This document shows positions 17,502 through 26,675 of a stretch of DNA of 64,000 nt, in pieces (the first letter of the stretch is position 1; every line of letters begins with the position of its first letter). The notes beneath the pieces were generated by a model. The model was not told where the DNA came from, ran no database searches, and saw only the letters and a program-made list of their open reading frames with translations. Source of the DNA: Planifilum fimeticola (GTDB taxonomy: Bacteria; Bacillota; Bacilli; Thermoactinomycetales; DSM-44946). The translations under genes were made by a program, and so were the position numbers. The DNA lies in NCBI RefSeq assembly GCF_003001905.1, contig NZ_PVNE01000004.1, forward strand, positions 62,001 to 126,000, in the 5' to 3' direction.

Positions 17502-19043
17502 TCATTTGGCATATTCCACTGCCCGGGTCTCCCGAATCACGGTTACCTTGATGTGACCGGGATAGTCCAGCTGATTTTCGATCTTCTTGGTGATCTCCCG
17601 GGCCAGACGGGACGCTTCGGCATCCCCCACTTCTTCCGGCCGAACGATGATGCGGACTTCCCGTCCCGCCTGAATGGCATACGATTTTTCGACCCCGTCG
17701 AAGGACTCGCATATTTCTTCCAGTTTTTCCAACCGCTTGATGTATGCCTCCAAAGTCTCCCGGCGCGCTCCCGGCCGTGCCGCAGACAGGATGTCCGCCG
17801 CACCGACGAGCACGGCGATGACGCTGGTCGCCTCCACATCGCCGTGGTGGGAAGCGATCCCGTTGATCACGGCGGGGTGTTCATTGTACTTCTTGGCCAG
17901 CTCGATGCCGATCTCCACGTGCGATCCTTCCACTTCGTGATCGATCGCCTTTCCGATATCGTGGAGAAGCCCCGCCCGCTTGGCCAGCACCACGTCTTCC
18001 CCGAGTTCCGCTGCCAACAGCCCGGACAAATGGGCCACTTCGATCGAGTGTTTCAGCACGTTCTGCCCGTAACTCGTCCGGAATTTCAGGCGCCCCAAAA
18101 TCTTGATCAGATCGGGATGCAATCCGTGAACACCGGTTTCGAAGGTGGCCTGCTCTCCGTACTCCCGGATCCGCTCATCCACTTCTCTCCGGGCTTTTTC
18201 CACCATTTCCTCAATCCGAGCCGGATGGATCCGCCCGTCGGCCACCAGCTTCTCCAGGGCGACCCGGGCAACTTCCCGGCGGATCGGATCAAAGCCGGAC
18301 AAAATGACCGCTTCCGGGGTATCGTCGATGATCAGGTCGATTCCCGTCAGCGTTTCCAAGGTTCGGATATTCCGCCCCTCCCGTCCGATGATCCGTCCCT
18401 TCATCTCGTCATTGGGAAGGGTGACAACGGAAACGGTGGATTCCGCCACATGATCGGCGGCGCAACGCTGGATGGCCAATGACAGGATGCTGCGCGCCCG
18501 CTTGTCCGCTTCCTCCCTCGCCTGCTGCTCCATCTCCTTGATCATCTGTGCCGTCTCGTGGCGCATTTCGTTTTCCACTCTGGAAAGAATCTTTTGCCGC
18601 GCCTCCTCGACGGTCAATCCGGAGATGCGCTCCAGCTCCCTCGTCTGCTCCTGTTTCAGCTCTTCCGCCTTTCTCAGCAGCTCTTGGGCTTCCCGCTCTT
18701 TTTTATTGAGAACGTCTTCGCGGCGCTCCAGGGAATCCTGCTTGCGGTCGAGAGCTTCCTCTTTCTGCATCAGACGCCGCTCCAGACGGTGCAGTTCATT
18801 TCGCTCTTCACGGATCTCCCGCTCCGCTTCAGTGCGAAGCGCGTGAGCCTCGTCGCGGGCTTCCAACACTTTTTCCTTCTTCACTGCATCGGCTTCCTGA
18901 ATGGCATTTTGAACGATGCGCTCGGCCTCCTTCTCCGCACTGCCGATCCGCGCTTCAGCCGTCAGTTTCCGCCCCCAATACCCGGCGACGGCGCCGATCA
19001 AGCCCGCGATAAGGCTGACAGCCAATATGTGTATGTCCGGCAT
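17502..19043 (-). CDS. rny: RNase Y, membrane-anchored endoribonuclease
   Basis: The main initiator of mRNA decay in Bacillus. The 513-residue layout is a membrane anchor (residues about 5-25, [18 protein letters not shown]), a long coiled coil to about 195, a KH domain ([17 protein letters not shown]), and an HD domain with [14 protein letters not shown] and [11 protein letters not shown] carrying the catalytic HD pair. The start is ATG at 19043 behind AAGGAGGTGG. A leader of about 300 bases precedes the gene, with a hairpin just before the ribosome binding site, so post-transcriptional control is plausible. RicA (5114-5536), PNPase and RNase J are also in this window. Confidence 0.97.
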   Translation of the reverse strand: MPDIHILAVSLIAGLIGAVAGYWGRKLTAEARIGSAEKEAERIVQNAIQEADAVKKEKVLEARDEAHALRTEAEREIREERNELHRLERRLMQKEEALDRKQDSLERREDVLNKKEREAQELLRKAEELKQEQTRELERISGLTVEEARQKILSRVENEMRHETAQMIKEMEQQAREEADKRARSILSLAIQRCAADHVAESTVSVVTLPNDEMKGRIIGREGRNIRTLETLTGIDLIIDDTPEAVILSGFDPIRREVARVALEKLVADGRIHPARIEEMVEKARREVDERIREYGEQATFETGVHGLHPDLIKILGRLKFRTSYGQNVLKHSIEVAHLSGLLAAELGEDVVLAKRAGLLHDIGKAIDHEVEGSHVEIGIELAKKYNEHPAVINGIASHHGDVEATSVIAVLVGAADILSAARPGARRETLEAYIKRLEKLEEICESFDGVEKSYAIQAGREVRIIVRPEEVGDAEASRLAREITKKIENQLDYPGHIKVTVIRETRAVEYAK

Positions 19044-19431
19044 TCCCCCTTACCACCTCCTTCCTCCGCCACTTATAAAACAAGACCGATCCACTTCGGT
19101 CTTCCACTCAACCGCGCTGAACTTCTGTTGCAGCCCGCTTTCGCTGCAAAATCCTTTCCTTCTCCAAGCCATCGGCCAAAATCACAACAACCTCAAAATG
19201 GATCCGGAAGCGGGAACGGAGATTCCCCAAATATGGAGAATGGGCAGCACGTCCCAATCATATCCGGCACAGGAAACACAGCCTCTTCCATACACACCAA
19301 TTTTCACGGGAGAAATGGAGTGTTGGGTTAAACCATAACCCATCCGTCTGAAATTATAGCAACTTTGTGGTTATGCGGGTCCTTCCATCAAAGGGATAGC
19401 CAACCACATTGGAGCAACACCATTTTAGTAT
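19044..19431 (-). promoter_or_regulatory. rny promoter and long structured 5' leader (388-base gene-free stretch)
   Basis: The minus strand has an extended -10 TGCTATAAT (19361-19353) with no good -35. Downstream is a 7-base-stem hairpin at 19324-19342. A second hairpin at 19082-19104 (AAGACCGA / TCGGTCTT) is followed by TTGTTTTATAA. The second structure is terminator-like and sits about 20 bases before the rny ribosome binding site, so it could attenuate transcription or be an RNase processing site. No ORF with a ribosome binding site was seen. Confidence 0.5.
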
Positions 19432-20109
19432 TTAATTAATCCCGTTGTCAAGGAGACGGAGGGGAGTCACCACCGTCCGCCCGGACTTGAGGCCGATTTG
19501 AAACACCTGTTCAGCCCCTTCCGTGAGATGGGGGTCGTGGGTCACCAAAATGATCTGCCGCCCGAACATCTCCCCCGTCGATTTGAGGAATTCCAACATG
19601 GGGATCACATATTCCGAACTGACGTGTTTTCCGGGCTCATCCAGAATCAGCGGCCCCTCGGGACGCGGGCGGAATGATTCCATGAACGCCACCCGCAAGG
19701 CCAGGGAAGTGATGTCAACGACCCCTCCGCCCCGGGCTTCCTGGGGCTTGGTTCGGACCTTTCGCCCCTCCCATTCCGTAACCACATAAAACTCGGCGTG
19801 GGGTTTCCCCCCGTGATCCGCGAGCTCAATCTCAAAACGGAACATGGGGCCGAATACATACTGGAGGGCGTTGGTCACCAGCGTCTCCATCTGCTCCTTC
19901 GCCTGGAGGCGGGCGTGCTCCGCCGCCGTCTGCAGAAGGACGCGGACCTTTTCGTAGAGATCCCGCTTTCTTTGCAGCTCCTCCCATTCCCTTTGAACGG
20001 CGCGGTACTGCCGCTCCAACTCCTGCCTCTTGCCCTCCAGGCGCTCCCACTGCCGCTCGGCTTCCGCCAGCGCCTGGCTCAAGCGGCTCAATTCATCCTT
20101 TCGATCCAT
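19432..20109 (-). CDS. SbcC/Rad50-like ATPase, C-terminal half as a separate ORF
   Basis: A 225-residue protein. Residues 1-70 are coiled coil. Residues about 85-215 form the C-terminal ABC-ATPase lobe: a signature-like ARGGGVVDITSLALRVAFME, Walker B PLILDEPGKHVS, and H-loop ILVTHDPHL. It has no Walker A of its own, so it must work with the product of 20193-21809, which has the Walker A lobe. Its ATG overlaps the stop of the preceding coiled-coil frame by 17 bases. It is the last gene of the recA-recX-nuclease-ATPase run. Inference: end-processing or structural DNA repair ATPase. Whether the split is native or arose by mutation is unresolved. Confidence 0.7.
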   Translation of the reverse strand: MDRKDELSRLSQALAEAERQWERLEGKRQELERQYRAVQREWEELQRKRDLYEKVRVLLQTAAEHARLQAKEQMETLVTNALQYVFGPMFRFEIELADHGGKPHAEFYVVTEWEGRKVRTKPQEARGGGVVDITSLALRVAFMESFRPRPEGPLILDEPGKHVSSEYVIPMLEFLKSTGEMFGRQIILVTHDPHLTEGAEQVFQIGLKSGRTVVTPLRLLDNGIN

Positions 20110-20356
20110 GGGACGGAATCAACTCCACGGGAATCAGTTCCCAAGCCTGTTTGATCTTCTCATCGATTTCCCGCTCCAGCCGTTCGATCTCCTCATCCAG
20201 GCGATCCGGCTCCACCCCGAGCTCCTCCAACTCCCGCAGGATCTCCTTTTCCTGCCGTTCCAGCGCCTCCAGCTTGACCTCCGCCCGATTGCGCAGATCT
20301 TTGGCCTCGTCCAAAGCCTTGCGAAGTGCTTGAATCTCCTTTTCCTGCTGCTGCAC
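20093..20356 (-). CDS. Coiled-coil segment of the SbcC-like ATPase, separate frame (small gene or frameshifted continuation)
   Basis: Eighty-seven residues, almost wholly coiled coil (EKEIQALRKALDEAKDLRNR, then heptads rich in Glu/Lys/Leu), ending in WELIPVELIPSHGSKG. A GTG start at 20356 has GGAGGGGAG a few bases upstream, so it could be translated by itself. Equally, it continues the descending coil expected after the CPTCG hook of the upstream ORF, shifted by one frame near a GGGAGGGG tract at about 20362-20370. It overlaps the following ORF by 17 bases. No function beyond a coil linker can be assigned. Confidence 0.5.
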   Translation of the reverse strand: MQQQEKEIQALRKALDEAKDLRNRAEVKLEALERQEKEILRELEELGVEPDRLDEEIERLEREIDEKIKQAWELIPVELIPSHGSKG

Positions 20357-21809
20357 CCGACTCCCCTCCCTGAAGCTCTTCGGAAAGATGTTTCAACAAG
20401 TCCGGTCCGAACCTCATGCCGCAGGTGGGGCACCGCCCCATCCGCTCAAAGGCCCGGATCATCTCTTCCGACTTCCTTCGGATCTCCTCTTCCCGCTCCG
20501 CTATGTAGCGCATCCCCTTTTCGATCCGTCCCCGCAGTTCCTCAAGCCGATCGCGCCGTTCTTTCAACGACTGAAACAATCGGCAGGACGCCTCCAGACC
20601 ACCCCAGAGGGCCTCCGCCTGCTCCGCCCTCTTCAGCCGCCGCAGCGTGCGTTCCACCCCCGCGCGCTCCCCTCTCATGCCGACCCAGCGGTTTCTCCTC
20701 TCCTCCATCTTCCGGAGCTTCAGCACCGCTTCTCCGAGGTCATCTACGAGAAGGCCCGCTGCGGAAAGGGAGACGGTGCGTTCAACCACGCGTCGCTCCC
20801 TGTCCATGTCCCGCGCGAGAAGGAGCCGATGGTTACTCAGGCGGCGCAACCGGTCCAGCCGCTCCAGCAACCGTTCGGCCTCTGCGATCCGTTGCGCCCC
20901 TTCCCCCAGCCGGGTCGTTCGAAACCGCACCTGTTGCCAATGGGCCTTTTCCTCCCGTCCCTTTCGCCAACCATCGGCCATTTTCCGGATGCGGATCAGG
21001 CGGGTTCCGTCCTCCACCAGACGGCTAAAAATTTTCTCCGCCTCCGGCACCTTTTCCAGGGAGGCAATCCGTTTGCGCTCCCGCAACATCTCGCTTTGGC
21101 AATCTTCCCATCGCTCCTTGAGTCCGCGAAGCCTCTCGAGGAACTCCTTCTTCCGCTCCGCTTCCTCTCTCAACGCGGCGGCCCGATCCAACTGTTTCCG
21201 AAGGCGCGGCAACCCCTCGTAAGGTTTCAGCTCCTCTTCCCGCCTCGCCATCTCCTCCTCCACAAATCGGATCCGGGAGGAGACGGCCCGCTGATCCTTG
21301 GCGGTCTGATTCTGCGCCAAATCCAGGAGATGAGCCCCGCTGATGCGGCCGATCGACTTGGCCCTCGTCCCCCCGCTCTCCGACAGGAGGAAGGGGCCCT
21401 CCAACTGCTGTCCGATCTGCAGCGTCAATTCCCGGTCCTCATCCAACTGCAGGGGGACCATTCCGTGGGCCTCCAGCACTTCCCGGGGCACATCGCTGCC
21501 GAACCCTTCAAAAACCTGCTCCTTTCCCCGAGGATCCCGGATCAAATAGCGATTGACCGAGGAGGATCGCTCCCGGACGATTTGCGTCCCGTCGGAAAGA
21601 ATCAGAGTTACCCGGCAGCGCGAAGCGCCGGTCCGGATAAAATCGCTCCCCCGCGGCTGGTTGTACAGCACCCATCGCAGAGCGCGCAAAATGGCGCTCT
21701 TTCCGCTGTCCGAAGGGCCCACGAACACGTTGAGCCCCTTCGAAAAAACGATCTCCGTCCGCTCGTGGGATTGGAAATTTTCGATGACAAGCCCTTTAAA
21801 CCGCTTCAA
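20193..21809 (-). CDS. SbcC/Rad50-like ATPase, N-terminal lobe with zinc-hook motif
   Basis: A 538-residue ORF. The AAA/ABC N-terminal lobe has FKGLVIENFQSHERTEIVF and Walker A GPSDSGKS near residues 32-39, and FLLSESGGTRA in the first 150 residues. A long coiled coil runs to about 460, and the apex motif RCPTCGMRFG resembles the Rad50 zinc hook. The last 60 residues after EELQ are Gly/Ala/Ser-rich and antiparallel in frame to the coiled-coil ORF, so they look like out-of-frame translation, not real protein. The TTG start overlaps the nuclease stop (TTGA). It forms an Mre11/Rad50-like pair with 21806-22798. Confidence 0.75.
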   Translation of the reverse strand: MKRFKGLVIENFQSHERTEIVFSKGLNVFVGPSDSGKSAILRALRWVLYNQPRGSDFIRTGASRCRVTLILSDGTQIVRERSSSVNRYLIRDPRGKEQVFEGFGSDVPREVLEAHGMVPLQLDEDRELTLQIGQQLEGPFLLSESGGTRAKSIGRISGAHLLDLAQNQTAKDQRAVSSRIRFVEEEMARREEELKPYEGLPRLRKQLDRAAALREEAERKKEFLERLRGLKERWEDCQSEMLRERKRIASLEKVPEAEKIFSRLVEDGTRLIRIRKMADGWRKGREEKAHWQQVRFRTTRLGEGAQRIAEAERLLERLDRLRRLSNHRLLLARDMDRERRVVERTVSLSAAGLLVDDLGEAVLKLRKMEERRNRWVGMRGERAGVERTLRRLKRAEQAEALWGGLEASCRLFQSLKERRDRLEELRGRIEKGMRYIAEREEEIRRKSEEMIRAFERMGRCPTCGMRFGPDLLKHLSEELQGGESGAAAGKGDSSTSQGFGRGQRSAQSGGGQAGGAGTAGKGDPAGVGGARGGAGSPG

Positions 21810-22798
21810 TCCTCCACACCTTCCCCGTATCCGAACCGCTCCTGCACCTCGCCGATCCGGGCAAGGGCTTCGAGTCGCACTTCATCCTCCACTCCCGTCA
21901 TCCGGGCGATCTCCTCGACGATATCGGTCACCGCCATGTGCTGAAAATTTCCCGCCTCCCGGATCTGCTGGACAAACCCGGCCATCTTCTCTTCCCGAAA
22001 AGCCGCCTTCTCTATGTAGGAACGATCCAGCACCGCTTCTCCCGAGGCGGCGCAGGACAGGGGAAGGATCCGGACGCGGATCTCCCCGTCGATGTCGATG
22101 AGGGCGACCTGGGGTCGGCGGCGAATCTCCGACGGGTGATTGTTGATCCGGGCCAGGGCTCCCGGATTGACGATATACCGGTTTCCTCGCCGCTGCACCG
22201 GAAACCCGGCATGGTAATGGCCGGTGAGGAGCACATCCACCTGATCGAACCAGAGGCGGTCGATGAGGGTGTGGGGTACCTCCGCGGGCAGCGCCCGGTC
22301 GACGGCCATTCCGTGGACCATGTGGATGCACACGTCGGCGCCGGTCCGGTTCTCCACGGAATAATCGAGTGCCGGATCACGCTTGTCCAAATCGTAATGA
22401 AACGGTTGACCGGAAAGCTGAACCGACACCCCGCCCTTTTCCAGCAGAAGCTTCTCTCCGCTCCTCAGCAACCGGACTGTCCCGAAGGCATCCAGCAGGC
22501 CCAGCATGGAGCGATCGACCGTGTCCGGGTTGTGCCCGTAAATGTCGTGATTGCCCGCAATCATGTAGAGGGGAACCTGCAATCGGCGAAAAAGCGCCGC
22601 AAACTCCCGCACCACGGCCGGAGAAATATCCGGCCGGTCAAACAGATCCCCGCCGTGAAGGACCGCATCCACCTCTTCCCGATGGGCCAGCTCAATCACT
22701 TCCTGCAGCTTTTCCCGGATCGCAAGGGGAAAGTCGTCGGTCCGGCTGCGGGGAGAAGTTCCGCGGATATGCGTGTCGGTCACATAAAGAAAGCGCAC
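21806..22798 (-). CDS. SbcD/Mre11-like metallophosphoesterase (DNA repair exonuclease family)
   Basis: A 330-residue metallophosphoesterase with all five family motifs: TDTHIRG (residues 7-13), LHGGDLFDRP, AGNHDIYG, MVHGMA and LLTGHYHAG. A C-terminal helical extension follows after residue 250, as in Mre11-type nucleases. It is coupled to the downstream Rad50-like ATPase by a 4-base overlap, which is the classical arrangement of sbcD-sbcC. It begins 6 bases after the end of recX, so it probably shares the recA transcript and therefore SOS control. It is smaller than typical SbcD (about 390 residues), and the exact nuclease activity is inferred. Confidence 0.85.
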   Translation of the reverse strand: MRFLYVTDTHIRGTSPRSRTDDFPLAIREKLQEVIELAHREEVDAVLHGGDLFDRPDISPAVVREFAALFRRLQVPLYMIAGNHDIYGHNPDTVDRSMLGLLDAFGTVRLLRSGEKLLLEKGGVSVQLSGQPFHYDLDKRDPALDYSVENRTGADVCIHMVHGMAVDRALPAEVPHTLIDRLWFDQVDVLLTGHYHAGFPVQRRGNRYIVNPGALARINNHPSEIRRRPQVALIDIDGEIRVRILPLSCAASGEAVLDRSYIEKAAFREEKMAGFVQQIREAGNFQHMAVTDIVEEIARMTGVEDEVRLEALARIGEVQERFGYGEGVED

Positions 22799-22804
22799 TG
22801 CCCC

Positions 22805-23454
22805 TCATCCTTCCTCTTCCCGATAAATCGACCGGACGCGCTCCAACACCTCGAATACCACGGTCGGAGAAAAACCGCGATTCAACAGCTGGCGGCCCAA
22901 CCGACGCTCCAGGGCGGGCCAGGGCTGGGACTGCATGCGGGACAATCGGCGTTCCGCCACTTCCATGGCGAGGCGATACTCATCCTCCTCATCCACTTCT
23001 CCCAGCGCCTCGGCAATCAGCTCCTCCGAAACGCCTTTCTCCTCCAGTTCCCTGCGAATCCGCGCCGCCCCGTACCCTTTCCGGGCTCTCCGCTCCTCCA
23101 CCCAATCCCGGGCAAAGGCTCGATCATCGAGATAGCGGAAACGCCGAAACTCGTCCATGACGGCTTTTATGTGGTCGGATGAGACCCCCTTCCTCCGGAG
23201 CATCCGTTCCAGCTCCCGGGAGGTCCTCCGCTTTGTCGCGAGATAACGAAGCGCCAGCCTCCTGGCCCGGCTCCACTCCTCCGCTTCCAGAATCGAAGCC
23301 AGCCGGTCGGGATCGACCGCCATCCCCTTCGTCAGGCCGCATTTGATCAACACATCCTCTTCCACGGTGAACCGGCAGGAATCGTCGACATAAATCCGAT
23401 ACCGCGGTCGACCCGGCAACCGTTCGATCCGGGTGATCACCCCTTTTTCCATCG

Positions 23455-23458
<4 letters not shown>
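22805..23458 (-). CDS. recX: RecX, regulatory protein of RecA
   Basis: Small helical protein of 217 residues that binds the RecA filament and limits or tunes its activity. The family repeats of three-helix units are visible: [40 protein letters not shown] and [20 protein letters not shown]. Its start codon overlaps the recA stop (ATGA), indicating translation by reinitiation. B. subtilis has recX far from recA; here it lies directly downstream, as in many other bacteria. Confidence 0.92.
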
Positions 23459-24489
<1,031 letters not shown>

Positions 24490-24525
24490 AGGATCACTCC
24501 TCTGTTTCCGTTTCACCTCGATATC

Positions 24526-24577
24526 ATCATACCGCGTTTTTCACCGGGTGCCAAGATCATTTGCGAACATTTATTCG
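24526..24577 (-). promoter_or_regulatory. recA promoter with SOS (LexA) box
   Basis: Minus strand -35 TTGGCA (24554-24549), 17-base spacer, -10 TATGAT (24531-24526). Just upstream, CGAATAAATGTTCG (24577-24564) differs from the CGAAC-N4-GTTCG consensus by one base and closely resembles the B. subtilis recA box. It lies in the divergent region shared with the plus-strand MIP18 gene. Confidence 0.75.
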
Positions 24578-24737
24578 GATTTTCCTCCGAAGAAATGGAA
24601 AAAACCCTTCCTTCCTCCGGCGCAATCGGCCCCAGGGTCCTTCCGTGTTTCGGCGACCGGTCCATTGTGGTAAACTAGGGGGAGACAGCGTCTCGTCACC
24701 AAGAGAGGCATCGTTTCCCGGGAAGGAGGGGTGGATG

Positions 24738-25049
24738 ATGGACAAGGAAAAGATGAAAGAGGAGATCATGGAGGCCCTGGGAGAAGTCACCGATCCCGAA
24801 TTGGGAATCGATATCGTCAACCTGGGCTTGGTCTACGGCGTGGATATCGACGACGAAGGCAATGTGAAAGTGACGATGACCCTGACCGCCATCGGTTGCC
24901 CCTTGGCCGGAATGATCAACGGCGCCGTCACGGAAGCCGTCAAAAGGGTGGACGGCGTCAAGGAAGTGGAAGTCAACATCGTCTGGGATCCGCCGTGGAC
25001 CAAAGACCGGATGTCCCGTTACGCCAAAATCGCCCTGGGCATTCAATAA
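24738..25049 (+). CDS. MIP18/SufT-type iron-sulfur assembly factor (DUF59)
   Basis: A 103-residue plus-strand protein of the MIP18 family, similar to the B. subtilis protein YitW and the SufT family of Fe-S carriers. It shows the family pattern VTDPELGIDIVNLGLVYGVD, then VTMTLTAIGCPLAGMI with the reactive cysteine, and VNIVWDPPWTKDRMS. It probably helps mature Fe-S proteins; the window holds several clients (MiaB, RimO, the RicA complex). The second of two adjacent ATG codons is used, 7 nt after GGAGGG. It is transcribed away from recA and ends in a strong terminator. Confidence 0.88.
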   Translation: MDKEKMKEEIMEALGEVTDPELGIDIVNLGLVYGVDIDDEGNVKVTMTLTAIGCPLAGMINGAVTEAVKRVDGVKEVEVNIVWDPPWTKDRMSRYAKIALGIQ

Positions 25050-25053
25050 CGGA

Positions 25054-25082
25054 AACACCCTGCCGCCTGCCGGCAGGGTGTT
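25054..25082. terminator. Bidirectional terminator between the MIP18 and DEAD-box genes
   Basis: Twelve-base arms AACACCCTGCCG / CGGCAGGGTGTT around a 5-base loop, then TTTTCTCTCTTT on the plus strand. It serves the plus-strand gene and lies 10 bases beyond the convergent helicase stop. Confidence 0.88.
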
Positions 25083-25091
25083 TTCTCTCTT

Positions 25092-26675
25092 TCAGGAACG
25101 ATTGCGGGGCCGCGCCGGTTCGAGGTTGACCCTCGCCCCGTTGATTTTCGATTGGCGCAGGGCTTCGAAGACGAAAGGAGCCACCTCTTCCGGAACTTCC
25201 ACAAAGGAAAACCGGTCGTAAATGTTGATCCGCCCCACCTGTTTGGCCGAAATGCCCGCCTGCTCCGATATGACTTTCACCAATTCCTGCGGACGGATAT
25301 TGGCATTGCGCCCCAGATTCACAAAGAAGCGAACCATTCCGGGCGCGGCACCCGTCTCGCCGAAATCGTAGGCGGGATCGGCGCTTCCGGTCAACCGATC
25401 GGCAAAGGCCAGATACAAAGCGGCGACCGCGACGGTTTCCGGGCTGTGCCGGGCCGTCAACTCCCGCACCATCTCTTTGAACAGGGAAAAATCCTGTTCC
25501 GACCGAATCGTCTCCTCAACCTGGGTTATCCACGTCTGCTGCTGCTTCTCCGCCACTTCCTCCAGGCTGGGGATCTCCCGCAGCTCCAACCGCTGATGAA
25601 TCCCTTCCTCGATCGAACGAAGCTGCTTCATCTCCCGGGGAGTGACCAGCGTGAGGGCGACTCCCGTCCTGCCCGCCCGTCCGGTACGGCCGATGCGATG
25701 CACATAGCTTTCGGTATCCTGGGGAATGTCGTAGTTGATCACATGGGAAACGCTTCCGACATCAATCCCCCGTGCCGCCACATCCGTGGCCACCAGGAGC
25801 TCGATCTCCTTTCCGCGGAAGGCGTTCATCACGCGATCCCGCTGTTGCTGGGGAAGGTCGCCGTGCAGCCCCCCGGCCAGATATCCCCTTGCCTGAAGGG
25901 CCTCCGCCAGTTCGTCCACCCCTTTTTTGGTCCGACAAAAGAGTATGGCCAAGTCGATATCCTCGCTGTCCAGTATCCGGCACAGCGCCTCCAGCTTGTT
26001 GCTTTCCAACACTCGATAATACGCCTGCTCGATGACGGGCACGGTCACTTCGCCGCGGCTGACCGTGACATAACGGGGTTTTCGCATATATTTTTTCGCC
26101 AGTTGCCGGATGGCGGGAGGCATGGTGGCGGAAAAGAGAAGAAGCTGCCGGTGTTCGGGCAAATATTTCATCACCGATTCGATGTCGTCGATAAAGCCCA
26201 TATCCAGCATCTCATCCGCCTCGTCCAGAACCATGATCTCCACATGGTTCAGGTTCAGCGTCCCCCGGCGGAGGTGGTCCAAAATCCGTCCCGGCGTCCC
26301 GATCACCACGTGAACGCCCTGCTGAAGGGCCTTGATTTGCCGTCCAATCGACTGCCCGCCGTAGATGGGAAGGGTCCTGACCCTTTTGGGGCGCCCGATC
26401 TTCCGCATCTCTTCCGAAACCTGGATCGCCAGCTCCCTCGTGGGGGCCAAAATCAGACTCTGCACCTCACGACGGCGGGGATCGATCCGTTCCAGAACCG
26501 GAATGCCGAAGGCGGCGGTTTTTCCCGTTCCGGTCTGTGCCTGGCCGATCACATCCTCCCCGCGCAACACCAGCGGGATGCATTCCGCCTGAATCGGGGA
26601 CGGTTCCTCAAATCCCATATCGGCGATTCCGCGCAAGATCGCCGGATCCAAATCGAACATGTCAAAACGCTTCAT
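25092..26675 (-). CDS. DEAD-box ATP-dependent RNA helicase (CshA/DbpA-like)
   Basis: A 527-residue RNA helicase. The core motifs are in order: Q-motif before residue 30, AQTGTGKT (46-53), PTRELA, GTPGR, DEAD (151-154), SAT, and HRIGRTGRAGR in the second RecA lobe. Residues about 440-515 (VRFFVNLGRNANIRPQELVK, then INIYDRFSFVEVPEEVAPF) form a DbpA-type RNA-binding domain, as in helicases acting on 23S rRNA. It probably remodels ribosomal RNA or aids mRNA decay at low temperature. The ATG overlaps the cinA stop by 4 bases; it is last in the rimO-pgsA-cinA run. Confidence 0.93.
   Translation of the reverse strand: MKRFDMFDLDPAILRGIADMGFEEPSPIQAECIPLVLRGEDVIGQAQTGTGKTAAFGIPVLERIDPRRREVQSLILAPTRELAIQVSEEMRKIGRPKRVRTLPIYGGQSIGRQIKALQQGVHVVIGTPGRILDHLRRGTLNLNHVEIMVLDEADEMLDMGFIDDIESVMKYLPEHRQLLLFSATMPPAIRQLAKKYMRKPRYVTVSRGEVTVPVIEQAYYRVLESNKLEALCRILDSEDIDLAILFCRTKKGVDELAEALQARGYLAGGLHGDLPQQQRDRVMNAFRGKEIELLVATDVAARGIDVGSVSHVINYDIPQDTESYVHRIGRTGRAGRTGVALTLVTPREMKQLRSIEEGIHQRLELREIPSLEEVAEKQQQTWITQVEETIRSEQDFSLFKEMVRELTARHSPETVAVAALYLAFADRLTGSADPAYDFGETGAAPGMVRFFVNLGRNANIRPQELVKVISEQAGISAKQVGRINIYDRFSFVEVPEEVAPFVFEALRQSKINGARVNLEPARPRNRS

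Noticed and set aside
20388-21944. 518-residue plus-strand open frame over the SbcC-like gene
   Set aside because: Antisense of the coiled-coil coding region, Leu/Pro-rich, with no recognisable domain.
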